Shown here: positions 24,982-33,122 of the stretch, piece after piece | Numbering within the stretch: position 1 is the stretch's first letter | Layout of the letters: each line of letters begins with the position of its first letter | Origin: Bradyrhizobium sp. CER78 | GTDB lineage: Bacteria; Pseudomonadota; Alphaproteobacteria; Rhizobiales; Xanthobacteraceae | Length of the DNA stretch: 64,000 nt | NCBI RefSeq assembly: GCF_029846235.1 | Contig: NZ_JARVWP010000008.1 | Coordinates: 248,001 to 312,000, forward strand | Direction of reading: 5' to 3' | Notes under the pieces: generated by a model | The model's database searches: none | Seen by the model: the letters and a program-made list of their open reading frames with translations, nothing else | Told to the model about the DNA's origin: nothing | Program-made: the position numbers and the translations under genes

Positions 24982-25668
24982 ATGCCTCGGTTGGTTACAA
25001 TTTCCCGATTTCTGATTTCGATTGCCTTTGTTCTGACCGGAGCGGTGGGGGCTTCGGCCCAGGATCGCCGCCAGAATGCGCCCGGCGAGTTCGATTTCTA
25101 CGTGCTGTCGCTGTCCTGGTCGCCGTCGTTCTGCGAGGCGGCGAGCGAGCGCGGCAACAACGGACGCGGCACGCAGGCGCAGTGCGGCGGACGGCCCTAC
25201 TCCTTCGTGGTGCACGGCCTGTGGCCGCAATATGAGCGCGGCTTTCCGGAATACTGCCAGCGGCCCTCACCGCGGCTGGCGCGCAACATCATGACCTCGA
25301 TGCTCGACCTGATGCCGGCGCCCGGACTGATCTACAACGAGTGGGACAAGCACGGCACCTGCTCCGGGCTCGGCGAGCGCGCCTATTTCGAAGCCATCCG
25401 CAAGGCTCGCGCCGCGGTGAAGATCCCCGAGGAATTCCTGCAATTGTCGGAGCCGAAGACGGTCGCGCCCGATGAACTCGAGGCGGCGTTCATCAAGGCC
25501 AATCCGGGGCTCAGCAACTCCGCGATCTCGGTGACCTGCGACAGCAAGCGGCTCAGCGAAGTGCGGATCTGCCTCAGCAAGGATCTGCAATTCCGGTCCT
25601 GCGAGGAAATCGATCGCCGCGCCTGCCGCCGCGATCAGGTGCTGATGCCGCCGGTTCGCGGCGGCTGA
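24982..25668 (+). CDS. Secreted ribonuclease, T2 family
   Basis: A 228 aa RNase from ATG 24982 (GGGAG upstream) with a signal peptide ending GASAQ. Both catalytic segments of T2 RNases are present: CAS I in FVVHGLWPQ and CAS II in YNEWDKHGTCSG, each with its catalytic His. Several Cys pairs fit the disulfides of the family. It would act in the periplasm or outside, cutting RNA through 2',3'-cyclic phosphates, plausibly for nucleotide scavenging. Confidence 0.94.
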   Translation: MPRLVTISRFLISIAFVLTGAVGASAQDRRQNAPGEFDFYVLSLSWSPSFCEAASERGNNGRGTQAQCGGRPYSFVVHGLWPQYERGFPEYCQRPSPRLARNIMTSMLDLMPAPGLIYNEWDKHGTCSGLGERAYFEAIRKARAAVKIPEEFLQLSEPKTVAPDELEAAFIKANPGLSNSAISVTCDSKRLSEVRICLSKDLQFRSCEEIDRRACRRDQVLMPPVRGG

Positions 25669-25680
25669 AGCCTGCTCCAC

Positions 25681-25845
25681 GTCATGGCCGGGTGGACGCG
25701 CGTCGTCGCGCGGAGCGTCACGGTCGTCGGCGCCGTCACGAAACCGGCGAGACGAGGCGCAGATGCTCGGGAGCCGGCTTCGCCGAGCTCTGACGTTAAC
25801 CTCGCCGAAGCTTGAGCGAAGGCCGGGACAGGCCGGGCGTGACGA
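25681..25845. repeat. Imperfect intergenic palindrome
   Basis: GTCATGGCCGGG at the left pairs with GGCCGGGCGTGAC at the right of a 165 bp stretch between the RNase T2 and rlmJ genes. The interior includes GAGCCGGCTTCGCCGAGCTC. It is probably a degenerate dispersed repeat; no ORF. Confidence 0.5.
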
Positions 25846-25887
25846 AGTACAACATGCGCACCCTCAGGAGCGCAGCGCGATAACAGC

Positions 25888-26748
25888 ATGAACTACCGTC
25901 ACGCCTTTCATGCCGGCAACTTTGCCGACGTCATCAAGCACATCGTGCTGGTGCGCATGCTCACCTATTTGCAGGAGAAGCAGGCGCCGTTCCGCGTCAT
26001 CGACACCCATGCCGGCGCCGGCATCTATGATTTGACGTCCAGCGAAGCGCAGCGCGGCGGCGAATGGCTCACCGGCATCGCGCGATTGATGCAGGCGCGA
26101 CTCTCCGACAAGGCATTGCCATTGATCGGGCCCTATCTCGACATCGTCAGGGCATTCAATCCGAGAGGCGAATTGAAAACCTATCCGGGATCGCCGCTGA
26201 TCGCGCGGGCGCTGCTGCGTCCGCAAGATCGTCTGACGGCCTGCGAGCTCGAGCCCGGCGCGCGCAAGCAGTTGATCGATGCGTTGCGACGCGACGCGCA
26301 GGCGCGCGTCGTCGATCTCGACGGCTGGATGGCGCTGCCCGCATTCGTACCGCCGAACGAGCGGCGCGGCCTGGTGCTGATCGATCCGCCGTTCGAAGCG
26401 AAGGATGAGTTCGAGCGGCTGGCCGGTGCTTTTGCGGAAGCGTATGCGAAGTGGCCGACCGGCGCGTACCTTTTGTGGTACCCCGTAAAATCCCGGAGGG
26501 CCACCGACGACCTCGCGCGCAGCGTGGCCACTGCAACAGCAAGCAGCAGGCCCGCCGGCAAATTCTTGCGTTTGGAATTCAGTGTGGCGCCGCAAGAATC
26601 CGACGCGGGCCTCGTTTCAACCGGCCTTTTGATAGTGAATCCGCCGTGGACGCTGGTGAACGAGCTGAAGATCATCCTGCCCGAACTCGAGAAGCCGCTT
26701 GGTCAGGGCGGCGCGGCACGCTTCAGACTCGAGACGCCTAAACATTGA
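25888..26748 (+). CDS. rlmJ: 23S rRNA (adenine(2030)-N6)-methyltransferase
   Basis: A 286 aa methyltransferase that modifies A2030 of 23S rRNA (E. coli numbering). The RlmJ N-terminus MNYRHAFHAGNFADVIKHI is diagnostic, followed by the SAM loop DTHAGAGIYDL, GSPLIARALLRPQDRL, and the catalytic NPPF-type motif LIDPPFEAKDEFERL. Standard length. It stands alone with its own promoter region. Confidence 0.95.
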   Translation: MNYRHAFHAGNFADVIKHIVLVRMLTYLQEKQAPFRVIDTHAGAGIYDLTSSEAQRGGEWLTGIARLMQARLSDKALPLIGPYLDIVRAFNPRGELKTYPGSPLIARALLRPQDRLTACELEPGARKQLIDALRRDAQARVVDLDGWMALPAFVPPNERRGLVLIDPPFEAKDEFERLAGAFAEAYAKWPTGAYLLWYPVKSRRATDDLARSVATATASSRPAGKFLRLEFSVAPQESDAGLVSTGLLIVNPPWTLVNELKIILPELEKPLGQGGAARFRLETPKH

Positions 26749-26955
26749 TCGGTAGCACCCACTGAAAAGTTCGATTTTGAGCATAGGCAATTTGCGCGGA
26801 ACCGTATTATGCTCATCCTGTTACGACTGGCTTTACGTTCCGCTTCCGCGAATGGTTGCGGCGGAGTGACAAGGCCGAAATAAAATCCAGGCAGACCGGC
26901 GGCGTGACGCCGGCCTGTCCAGGTGGCCAAGCTTCCGACAAGCGAATGTCGGTCA

Positions 26956-26982
26956 ACCGCTACGCGGCGTGCGCGTAGCGGT
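26956..26982 (+). promoter_or_regulatory. Hairpin in the cold-shock gene leader
   Basis: ACCGCTACGC-GGCGTGC-GCGTAGCGGT: a perfect 10 bp stem with a 7 nt loop, 27 nt before the csp ATG and just ahead of the GGGGGAGGAG ribosome-binding site (26993-27002). Structured leaders govern cold-shock mRNA translation in other bacteria, so a regulatory role is plausible. Confidence 0.6.
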
Positions 26983-27009
26983 GGAGCAATACGGGGGAGG
27001 AGTTTCCCG

Positions 27010-27222
27010 ATGGCCATGACTGGGACAGTCAAGTTCTTCAACGGAGAGCGTGGCTACGGCTTCATCAAGCCTGATGATGGCGGCCGCGATGTGTTCGTTC
27101 ACATCACAGCTGTCGAGCGTGCAGGATTGAAGGACCTGACTGAAGGACAGCGCATTACGTTCGAGGTTGAACCGGACAAGAAGGGCAAGGGCCCGAAAGC
27201 CGTCAACCTGGTGGTTTCATGA
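27010..27222 (+). CDS. Cold-shock protein, CspA family
   Basis: A 70 aa single cold-shock domain, an RNA/ssDNA-binding chaperone. From ATG 27010 it reads MTGTVKFFNGERGYGFIKPDDG with RNP1 (GYGFIKP) and RNP2 (DVFVHIT) motifs. The upstream in-frame extension to 26923 covers the leader hairpin and is unlikely to be coding. A long leader of 200 nt or more is possible because the preceding gene ends at 26748. Confidence 0.95.
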   Translation: MAMTGTVKFFNGERGYGFIKPDDGGRDVFVHITAVERAGLKDLTEGQRITFEVEPDKKGKGPKAVNLVVS

Positions 27223-27248
27223 CGAACCCTCGCGATGCGCGGTTCGTC
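27221..27248 (+). terminator. Terminator-like hairpin overlapping the csp stop codon
   Basis: GACGAACC (27221-27228) and GGTTCGTC (27241-27248) are exact inverted repeats with a CGCG-containing 12 nt loop. The left arm includes the last two bases of the csp TGA. Only TT follows, so termination strength is uncertain. Confidence 0.6.
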
Positions 27249-27441
27249 TTGAACGGCGAATGAAGCGTTGCGTGTGAGTTGATTGCCGGGCGCGTGGCTC
27301 GCGCTCGCTGCATGACCGCCTGCATGATGCGGACGCGACTGACGGTGCCCGCATATCAGATGCGTGCGGCCGACCGGCCGGCTGCGCTGATGCCGTGGCG
27401 TTGACGCTGCCGCGCGCGATGTCGCCCTGACCTGCGCAAAG

Positions 27442-27471
27442 AAAAACCCGGCCGCGCGAGGCGCGACCGGG
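27442..27471 (-). terminator. Rho-independent terminator of the outer-membrane protein gene
   Basis: On the minus strand CCCGGTCGCGC-CTC-GCGCGGCCGGG is followed by TTTTT. The 11 bp stem has one U-G pair. It lies 27 bp past the stop codon of the barrel gene. Confidence 0.9.
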
Positions 27472-27497
27472 AGTTGAGATCAGACGTTTTCTTGTTC

Positions 27498-28121
27498 TCA
27501 GAAGTGATAGTTGATGCCGGCGCGAACCAGGCTGAAGCTGTAGCCGTTCGACGCACCGCCGGTGACCGTGAAGTTGCTGTTGGCGAGATCGACGTAGAGA
27601 TATTCGATCTTGGCGCTCCAGTTCGGTGCGAAGCCCATTTCGGCGCCGGCGCCGACGGTGAAGCCCGCGTTGGTGTGGCTCTCCGTCATGCCGAAGGTCT
27701 CGCCGCGCAGTTCGCCGAAGGCGAGACCGCCGGTCGCGTAGAAGAGCACGTTGTTGACCGCATAGCCGGCGCGGCCGCGCACGGTGCCGAACCACGGGTT
27801 TGAGAATTTCCAGGGCGCAAACCGGTCGTCGGCCGTGGAGCCCTGGATATCGGCCTCGAAACCGAACACCCAAGGTGAGCCGTTCTGGAAGTTGTAGCCG
27901 GCCTGCACGCCGCCCACGAAGCCGGACGGCTTGGTCGGGTTGTTCTCGACCGAGCCCCAGCCATAGCCGACGTTGCCGCCGAGATAGGGGCCGGCCCAGC
28001 TATAGGCATTGAGCGGCTGATAAACGGTGTAGGGCGAACCGTAGTTGAGATCGGCCGACGCCGCGGAGGTCGTCCAGCCTGCGACGATCAGTGCCAGCGC
28101 ACGCGCAACCAACCGGGTCAT
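27498..28121 (-). CDS. Outer-membrane beta-barrel protein (Omp25/Omp31-like)
   Basis: A 207 aa protein with a signal peptide ending TSAASA. The mature sequence has alternating strands typical of the eight-stranded OmpA-like barrel family of rhizobia (YSWAGPYLGGNVGYGWG, GGVQAGYNFQNG, GFEADIQGS, VRGRAGYAVNNVLFYATGGLAFGE, GAGAEMGFAPNWSAKIEYLYVDL) and a C-terminal aromatic residue (INYHF), the outer-membrane insertion signal. A structural or porin-like envelope role is likely. A full CtrA box lies 100 bp upstream. Confidence 0.93.
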   Translation of the reverse strand: MTRLVARALALIVAGWTTSAASADLNYGSPYTVYQPLNAYSWAGPYLGGNVGYGWGSVENNPTKPSGFVGGVQAGYNFQNGSPWVFGFEADIQGSTADDRFAPWKFSNPWFGTVRGRAGYAVNNVLFYATGGLAFGELRGETFGMTESHTNAGFTVGAGAEMGFAPNWSAKIEYLYVDLANSNFTVTGGASNGYSFSLVRAGINYHF

Positions 28122-28220
28122 AGCTACTCTCCACCACGCAACTGCCGCAGCCCGCTGGCCCCAGGGCCGGCGTGGTTACGGAATTCCACTTTTTCGCTAA
28201 GGTTTATCGAGAGTTTTAAG

Positions 28221-28235
28221 TTAAAGGGCTGTTAA
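28221..28235. promoter_or_regulatory. CtrA-box match between the barrel gene and uvrC
   Basis: TTAA-AGGGCTG-TTAA fits the alphaproteobacterial CtrA consensus TTAA-N7-TTAA at all eight positions. It lies 100 bp upstream of the outer-membrane protein start and 151 bp upstream of uvrC. A TTAAG directly precedes it. In an AT-poor genome such a match is unlikely to be frequent by chance, but no binding is shown. Confidence 0.6.
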
Positions 28236-28385
28236 GCCCGGTTACCGGCCCGCTCATCAGTCTTAACAATGTGTTACCCACCGGTCGCGGCCGCGGCGCG
28301 GGGTCGGTAACCTGCTGCGATCGGGGCTGTTTTCCGGTGCCGCCAACGCTGGCGAGCGGTCTCCCAAGCGCTTAGTTTACGGCCC

Positions 28386-30488
28386 ATGGTTCACGATTCT
28401 CCCGAGCGCCCGACGCCGGCCGCCAAGACTGACCTCAAGGCCGTCTCCAAGCCGCGGCGCGGTTCAAAGTCCGACCTGCCACAGGACGACCTGACGCTCG
28501 ACACAAGCGATGTCGATCCCGAGACCTCCGCCGCCGAGGAGGAGGATGACGCGCGTCTGCCCGAGGCTGCCGAGGACACCACCGAGGCGGTCGCCGAGGG
28601 GACGCTCTCGGTCGGGCACGCCGCGATCGAGAACGCGGTCCGCCTTGCCCCCACCTCGCCCGGCGTCTACCGCATGCTCAATGCCGCCAACGACGTGCTC
28701 TATGTCGGCAAGGCGAAGAACGTCAAAAAGCGGCTGTCGTCCTATGCGCGCGCCAACGCGCCGCTGCCGGCGCGCATCCTGCGCATGATCGCAGCGACCA
28801 CGCATGTCGAGATCGTCTCGACCATGACCGAGACCGAGGCGCTGCTGCTCGAGGCCAATCTGATCAAGCAGCTCCGCCCGCGCTTCAATGTGCAGCTGCG
28901 CGACGACAAGTCGTTTCCCTATATTCTGATATCAGGCGACCATTGGGCGCCGCAGATCCTCAAGCATCGCGGCGCGCAGTCGCGGCCTGGTCGCTATTTC
29001 GGCCCGTTCGCCAATGCAGGCGCGGTCAACCGCACGATCACGGCGCTGCAGCGCGCGTTCTTGATCCGCTCCTGCACCGACGGCTTCTTCGAGAGCCGCA
29101 ACCGGCCCTGCCTGCTCTATCAGATCAAGCGCTGTGCAGGCCCCTGCACGCGCGAGATCGACTTCCCCGGCTATAGCGAGCTGGTGCGCGAGGCGACCGA
29201 ATTCCTGTCCGGCCGCAGCCACGCGGTGAAGGAATTGCTCGCGGCCGAGATGGAGAAGGCTTCCGGCGAGCTCGAATTCGAGACCGCGGCGCTGTACCGC
29301 GACCGCCTTGCGGCGCTGTCGGCGATCCAGTCGCAGCAGGGCATCAATCCGCGCACGGTCGAAGAGGCCGACGTGTTCGCGATCCACCAGGAAGGCGGCT
29401 ATTCCTGCGTCGAGGTGTTCTTCTTCCGCACCGGCCAGAACTGGGGCAACCGCGCCTATTTCCCGAAGGCCGAGAAGAGTTTTACGCCCGAGGAGGTGCT
29501 GTCCTCCTTCCTCGCGCAATTCTACGACGACAAGCCGCCGCCGAAGCTGATCCTGCTGTCGCACGAGATCGAGGAAAGCACGCTGCTTGCCGACGCGCTG
29601 TCGGTGAAGGCCGGATCCAAGGTCGAGGTCTCGGTGCCCAAGCGCGGCGAGAAGAAGGAGCTGATCGGCCACGCGCTGACCAATGCGCGCGAGGCGCTCG
29701 GCCGCAAGCTCGCCGATACCGCAACCCAGAGCCGGCTGCTGGAAGGCATGGTCACGACGCTCGGCCTGCCGCACACGCTGCGGCGCATCGAGGTCTACGA
29801 CAACAGCCACATCCAGGGCACCAACGCGGTCGGCGCGATGATCGTGGCGGGACCCGACGGGTTCATGAAGAACCAGTACCGCAAGTTCAATATCAAGTCG
29901 GAAGGGCTGACGCCCGGCGACGACTACGGGATGATGCGCGAGGTGCTGGAGCGCCGCTTCAAGCGGCTGCTGAAGCCGCCGGAGGGCGAGGCGGCCAAGG
30001 TCGACGACAAGGCGGACGACGAGTCGTTCCCGCAATGGCCCGATCTCGTCATCATCGACGGCGGCCGCGGCCAGCTCAACGCGGTCAGGGAGATTTTCGC
30101 AAATCTCGGGTTGACCGGGGTCTCGCTGATGGCGGTCGCCAAGGGGCCGGAGCGGGATGCGGGGCGCGAAACCCTGTTCATGCCGGACCGCGAGGCCATC
30201 AAGCTGGAGCCGCGCGACCCGGTGCTGTATTTCATCCAGCGGCTGCGCGACGAGGCCCACCGCTTCGTGATCGGCTCGCACCGCAAGCTGCGCAAGAAGG
30301 ACATCCGGGAGGCCGGCCTGCAGGAGATCCCGGGCATCGGCCCGTCGCGCAAACGTGCCTTGCTGCACCACTTCGGAACGCTCAAGGAGATCGAGCGGGC
30401 CTCGATCGCCGACCTCGGCAAGGTTCCCGGCGTCAGCGCCGAGAGCGCCCGCAAGATTTTCGAGTTTTTCCACGCCCAGCCGGGTTAA
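28386..30488 (+). CDS. uvrC: UvrABC system protein C
   Basis: Dual-incision nuclease of nucleotide excision repair, 700 aa. A disordered acidic N-terminal extension (about residues 1-80) precedes the GIY-YIG domain (SPGVYRMLNAANDVLYVGKAKNVKKRL), the UVR motif (EMEKASGELEFETAALYRDRL), the RNase H-like nuclease (IEVYDNSHIQGTNAVGAM, VIIDGGRGQLNAV) and the C-terminal helix-hairpin-helix pair (LQEIPGIGPSRKRALL, LGKVPGVSAESARKI). The extension makes it longer than the E. coli protein (610 aa). Confidence 0.97.
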   Translation: MVHDSPERPTPAAKTDLKAVSKPRRGSKSDLPQDDLTLDTSDVDPETSAAEEEDDARLPEAAEDTTEAVAEGTLSVGHAAIENAVRLAPTSPGVYRMLNAANDVLYVGKAKNVKKRLSSYARANAPLPARILRMIAATTHVEIVSTMTETEALLLEANLIKQLRPRFNVQLRDDKSFPYILISGDHWAPQILKHRGAQSRPGRYFGPFANAGAVNRTITALQRAFLIRSCTDGFFESRNRPCLLYQIKRCAGPCTREIDFPGYSELVREATEFLSGRSHAVKELLAAEMEKASGELEFETAALYRDRLAALSAIQSQQGINPRTVEEADVFAIHQEGGYSCVEVFFFRTGQNWGNRAYFPKAEKSFTPEEVLSSFLAQFYDDKPPPKLILLSHEIEESTLLADALSVKAGSKVEVSVPKRGEKKELIGHALTNAREALGRKLADTATQSRLLEGMVTTLGLPHTLRRIEVYDNSHIQGTNAVGAMIVAGPDGFMKNQYRKFNIKSEGLTPGDDYGMMREVLERRFKRLLKPPEGEAAKVDDKADDESFPQWPDLVIIDGGRGQLNAVREIFANLGLTGVSLMAVAKGPERDAGRETLFMPDREAIKLEPRDPVLYFIQRLRDEAHRFVIGSHRKLRKKDIREAGLQEIPGIGPSRKRALLHHFGTLKEIERASIADLGKVPGVSAESARKIFEFFHAQPG

Positions 30489-30534
30489 ACCAAAGGCGAG
30501 TCATCAGGGCGTCGCCTGCGACAGGGCATCTAGG

Positions 30535-30580
30535 GCATGATGCGGCAAAGTGCGAGGCGGCTGTCCGAAAAGATCATGCT
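30535..30580. repeat. Intergenic palindromic repeat, family E
   Basis: GCATGATGCGGCAAAGTGCG ... GTCCGAAAAGATCATGC, an inverted-repeat element between uvrC and pgsA, in the opposite orientation to the copy at 13436-13501. Confidence 0.7.
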
Positions 30581-30680
30581 TAAACAACGAGCTAAGGCGC
30601 TATGACGTTTCCGCGTAATCTCGCCGCGCTTTGGCGCCCGCACGGTTGACCTTCTCGCTTCAGCGGTATTGGTAGAACGG

Positions 30681-31295
30681 ATGAACATCGCCACGACCCG
30701 GGGACAGACCAAGACCATGTCCCTCCCAAATATCCTGACCTACGCTCGGATCGCCGCCATCCCGGTGGTGATCGGCTGCGTCTACTGGCAGTCGATCCTG
30801 GACGGCCCGCTGTGGCTGCGCTGGGTGGCGCTTGCCGTGTTCATTGCGGCGGGGATCACCGACTATCTCGACGGCTATTACGCCCGGATGTGGGACCAGC
30901 AGTCCGCCTTCGGCCGGATGCTCGATCCGATCGCCGACAAGCTGCTGGTCGCCTCCAGCCTCTTGATGCTGGCCGCCGACAATTCGATCCACGGCTGGAC
31001 GCTGTGGGCGGCGATCGTGATCCTGTGCCGCGAGATCCTGGTCTCGGGCCTGCGCGAATATCTCGCGGGCTTGCGGGTCAGCGTACCCGTCACCAAGCTC
31101 GCCAAATGGAAGACGACGATCCAGCTGGTGGCGATCGGCTTTTTGATCGCCGGCGAAGCCGGCGAGCAGGTGTTCCCGGCCACCACCCTGATCGGCATCG
31201 TGCTGCTGTGGATGTCGGCGATCTTCACGATCTACACCGGCTGGGATTACTTCCGCGCCGGCATCCATCACCTCATCAAGGAGGATGAGGGATGA
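30681..31295 (+). CDS. pgsA: CDP-diacylglycerol--glycerol-3-phosphate 3-phosphatidyltransferase
   Basis: Inner-membrane enzyme making phosphatidylglycerol phosphate, precursor of phosphatidylglycerol, the lipid donor for Lgt. From ATG 30681 it is 204 aa; ATG 30717 (MSLPNILTYARI) is an alternative. The CDP-alcohol phosphatidyltransferase motif is complete: DYLDGYYAR ... FGRMLDPIADK. Several hydrophobic helices. It overlaps moaD in ATGA. Confidence 0.95.
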   Translation: MNIATTRGQTKTMSLPNILTYARIAAIPVVIGCVYWQSILDGPLWLRWVALAVFIAAGITDYLDGYYARMWDQQSAFGRMLDPIADKLLVASSLLMLAADNSIHGWTLWAAIVILCREILVSGLREYLAGLRVSVPVTKLAKWKTTIQLVAIGFLIAGEAGEQVFPATTLIGIVLLWMSAIFTIYTGWDYFRAGIHHLIKEDEG

Positions 31296-31543
31296 AGCTG
31301 AAATATTTCGCCTGGGTACGTGAACGCGTCGGCAAGGCCGAAGAGACCGTCGAGCCGCCGGCCGAGGTGCGCACCGTCGCCGACCTGATCGGCTGGCTGA
31401 CCGCGCGCGACGATGCATATGCTTATGCGTTCGAGAAACCCACGGTGATCCGCGCCGCGATCGACCACGCCCATGTCAAGCAGGATGCGGCCATCATCGG
31501 CGCCCGCGAGATCGCGTTCTTCCCGCCGATGACCGGCGGCTAA
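31292..31543 (+). CDS. moaD: Molybdopterin synthase sulfur carrier subunit
   Basis: An 83 aa ubiquitin-fold protein whose C-terminal Gly-Gly (PPMTGG) carries the thiocarboxylate used to make the dithiolene of molybdopterin. It starts with MKLKYFAWVRERVGK. Overlaps the pgsA stop by 4 bp and is 8 bp before moaE, so the three are translated from one message. Confidence 0.95.
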   Translation: MKLKYFAWVRERVGKAEETVEPPAEVRTVADLIGWLTARDDAYAYAFEKPTVIRAAIDHAHVKQDAAIIGAREIAFFPPMTGG

Positions 31544-31551
31544 ATCCAATC

Positions 31552-32019
31552 ATGTCTGTTACTGCGACCATCCGTATCCAGCAAGCCGACTTCGACGTCG
31601 CGCAGGAGATCGCGGCCTTGAGCAAGGGCCGCAGCGATGTCGGTGCGGTGGTCAGCTTCAGCGGCATCTGCCGCGGCAGCGAACAGGGCGAGCCGATCGC
31701 CGCGCTGACGCTCGAACATTACCCTGAAATGGCGGAAGCCGAGATTTCGCGTCACGCCGACGAGGCACTGGCGCGCTGGCCGCTGCAGGGCCTCACCATC
31801 ATCCACCGCTTCGGCCGCATCGCGCCGGGCGAGAACATCGTGCTGGTCGTGACCGCCTCGGCGCACCGGCAGGCCGCGTTCGAGGCAGCCGAGTTCCTGA
31901 TGGACTATCTGAAGACCAACGCGCCGTTCTGGAAGCGCGAGGAAAGTGCGCGCGGCACGAATTGGATCGAGGCGCGCGACCATGACGACGCGGCCGCCGC
32001 GCGCTGGACCAAATCCTGA
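31552..32019 (+). CDS. moaE: Molybdopterin synthase catalytic subunit
   Basis: Large subunit that transfers sulfur from MoaD to cyclic pyranopterin monophosphate. It is 155 aa with GAVVSFSGICRGSEQG, LTLEHYPEMAEAEI, IIHRFGRIAPGENIVLV, SAHRQAAFEAAEFLMDYLK and TNAPFWKRE (the active-site Lys region). Follows moaD by 8 bp and overlaps prmB by one base (TGATG). Confidence 0.96.
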   Translation: MSVTATIRIQQADFDVAQEIAALSKGRSDVGAVVSFSGICRGSEQGEPIAALTLEHYPEMAEAEISRHADEALARWPLQGLTIIHRFGRIAPGENIVLVVTASAHRQAAFEAAEFLMDYLKTNAPFWKREESARGTNWIEARDHDDAAAARWTKS

Positions 32020-32978
32020 TGGCCAAGCGCAGCAAAGTGCCGGCAAAGCGCAGCCCGGCCGCGCCGAAAGCGCCGAAGGTCGGCGCCGGCGAGCTTCACA
32101 GCCTGTTCGATTACCTGCGCTACGCGGTGAGCCGCTTCAACGCGGCAAAGCTGGTGTTCGCGCACGGCACCACCGATCCGGTGGCCGAAGCCGCGTTCCT
32201 GGTCTCCGAGACACTGCATCTGCATCCCGACCAGTTCGAGAATTTCGCGACCGCGCGCGTGACGCTTGCCGAAGGCAAGCAGATCCTCGACCTGATCGAG
32301 CGGCGGATCGCGACGCGCAAGCCGGCCGCCTATCTCGTCAACAAGGTCTATATGCGCGGCCTGCCGTTCTATGTCGACGAGCGCACCATCGTGCCGCGCT
32401 CCTTCATCGGCGAATTGCTGGATTCGCATTTCGGCGGCGACGAGGACGGCACGTCGCTGATCGGCGATCCCGCGGAGGTCGAGAGCGTGCTCGACCTCTG
32501 CACCGGCTCGGGCTGCCTTGCGATCCTGGCCGCCCGGCATTTTGCCAACGCCGCGGTCGACGCAGTCGATATTTCAAAGGATGCGCTCGAGGTCGCCGCG
32601 CGCAACGTCGCCGACCACGGCCTCGACGACCGCCTGACGCTCCATCGCGGCGATCTGTTCAAGCCGCTCGGCAACAACAGATACGATCTGATCATTTCCA
32701 ACCCGCCCTATGTCGACGCCGAAGGCATGGCGGCATTGCCGCGCGAGTGCCGCGCCGAGCCGAAGATCGCGTTCGACGGCGGCCCTGACGGGCTCGATAT
32801 CGTCCGCCGCCTGCTCGATCAGGCCAAGCAACATCTGACCCCGCAGGGCGGGCTCCTCTGCGAGATCGGCCGCGGCCGCGACAATCTCGAGGCCGCCTAT
32901 CCGAACCTGCCGCTGCTCTGGCTCGACACCGAGGACTCCGAGGGCGAGGTGTTCTGGATCGCCGCCGCCGACCTCTGA
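32019..32978 (+). CDS. prmB: 50S ribosomal protein L3 N5-glutamine methyltransferase
   Basis: A 319 aa SAM methyltransferase. An N-terminal Lys/Pro-rich stretch precedes the helical substrate domain (FDYLRYAVSRFNAAKLVFAHG, typical of PrmB rather than PrmC), then the SAM loop LDLCTGSGCLAI and the glutamine-binding NPPY motif (IISNPPYVDAEGM). Its start overlaps the moaE stop, extending the pgsA-moaD-moaE operon. Confidence 0.92.
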   Translation: MAKRSKVPAKRSPAAPKAPKVGAGELHSLFDYLRYAVSRFNAAKLVFAHGTTDPVAEAAFLVSETLHLHPDQFENFATARVTLAEGKQILDLIERRIATRKPAAYLVNKVYMRGLPFYVDERTIVPRSFIGELLDSHFGGDEDGTSLIGDPAEVESVLDLCTGSGCLAILAARHFANAAVDAVDISKDALEVAARNVADHGLDDRLTLHRGDLFKPLGNNRYDLIISNPPYVDAEGMAALPRECRAEPKIAFDGGPDGLDIVRRLLDQAKQHLTPQGGLLCEIGRGRDNLEAAYPNLPLLWLDTEDSEGEVFWIAAADL

Positions 32979-33122
32979 GCCGCCCGGCGCGGCCGATCCG
33001 GACCAATACCGAGCCCGACTGCGGAACCGGATCGGACGAAACGAAATCGTGTGCAGTTCCAGCCGGTTCCGAAGATCGCAGGCCCGTCGAATCAACAATG
33101 GTGCTAAGCTTGCGCGCCGGGG

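Noticed and set aside
26777..26810. Sigma-70-like promoter TTGAGC ... TATTAT for the cold-shock gene
   Set aside because: The spacer is 22 bp, too long for a normal -35/-10 pair.
28932..30473. 513-codon minus-strand frame opposite uvrC
   Set aside because: UvrC domains are complete on the plus strand; no motif on the antisense frame.
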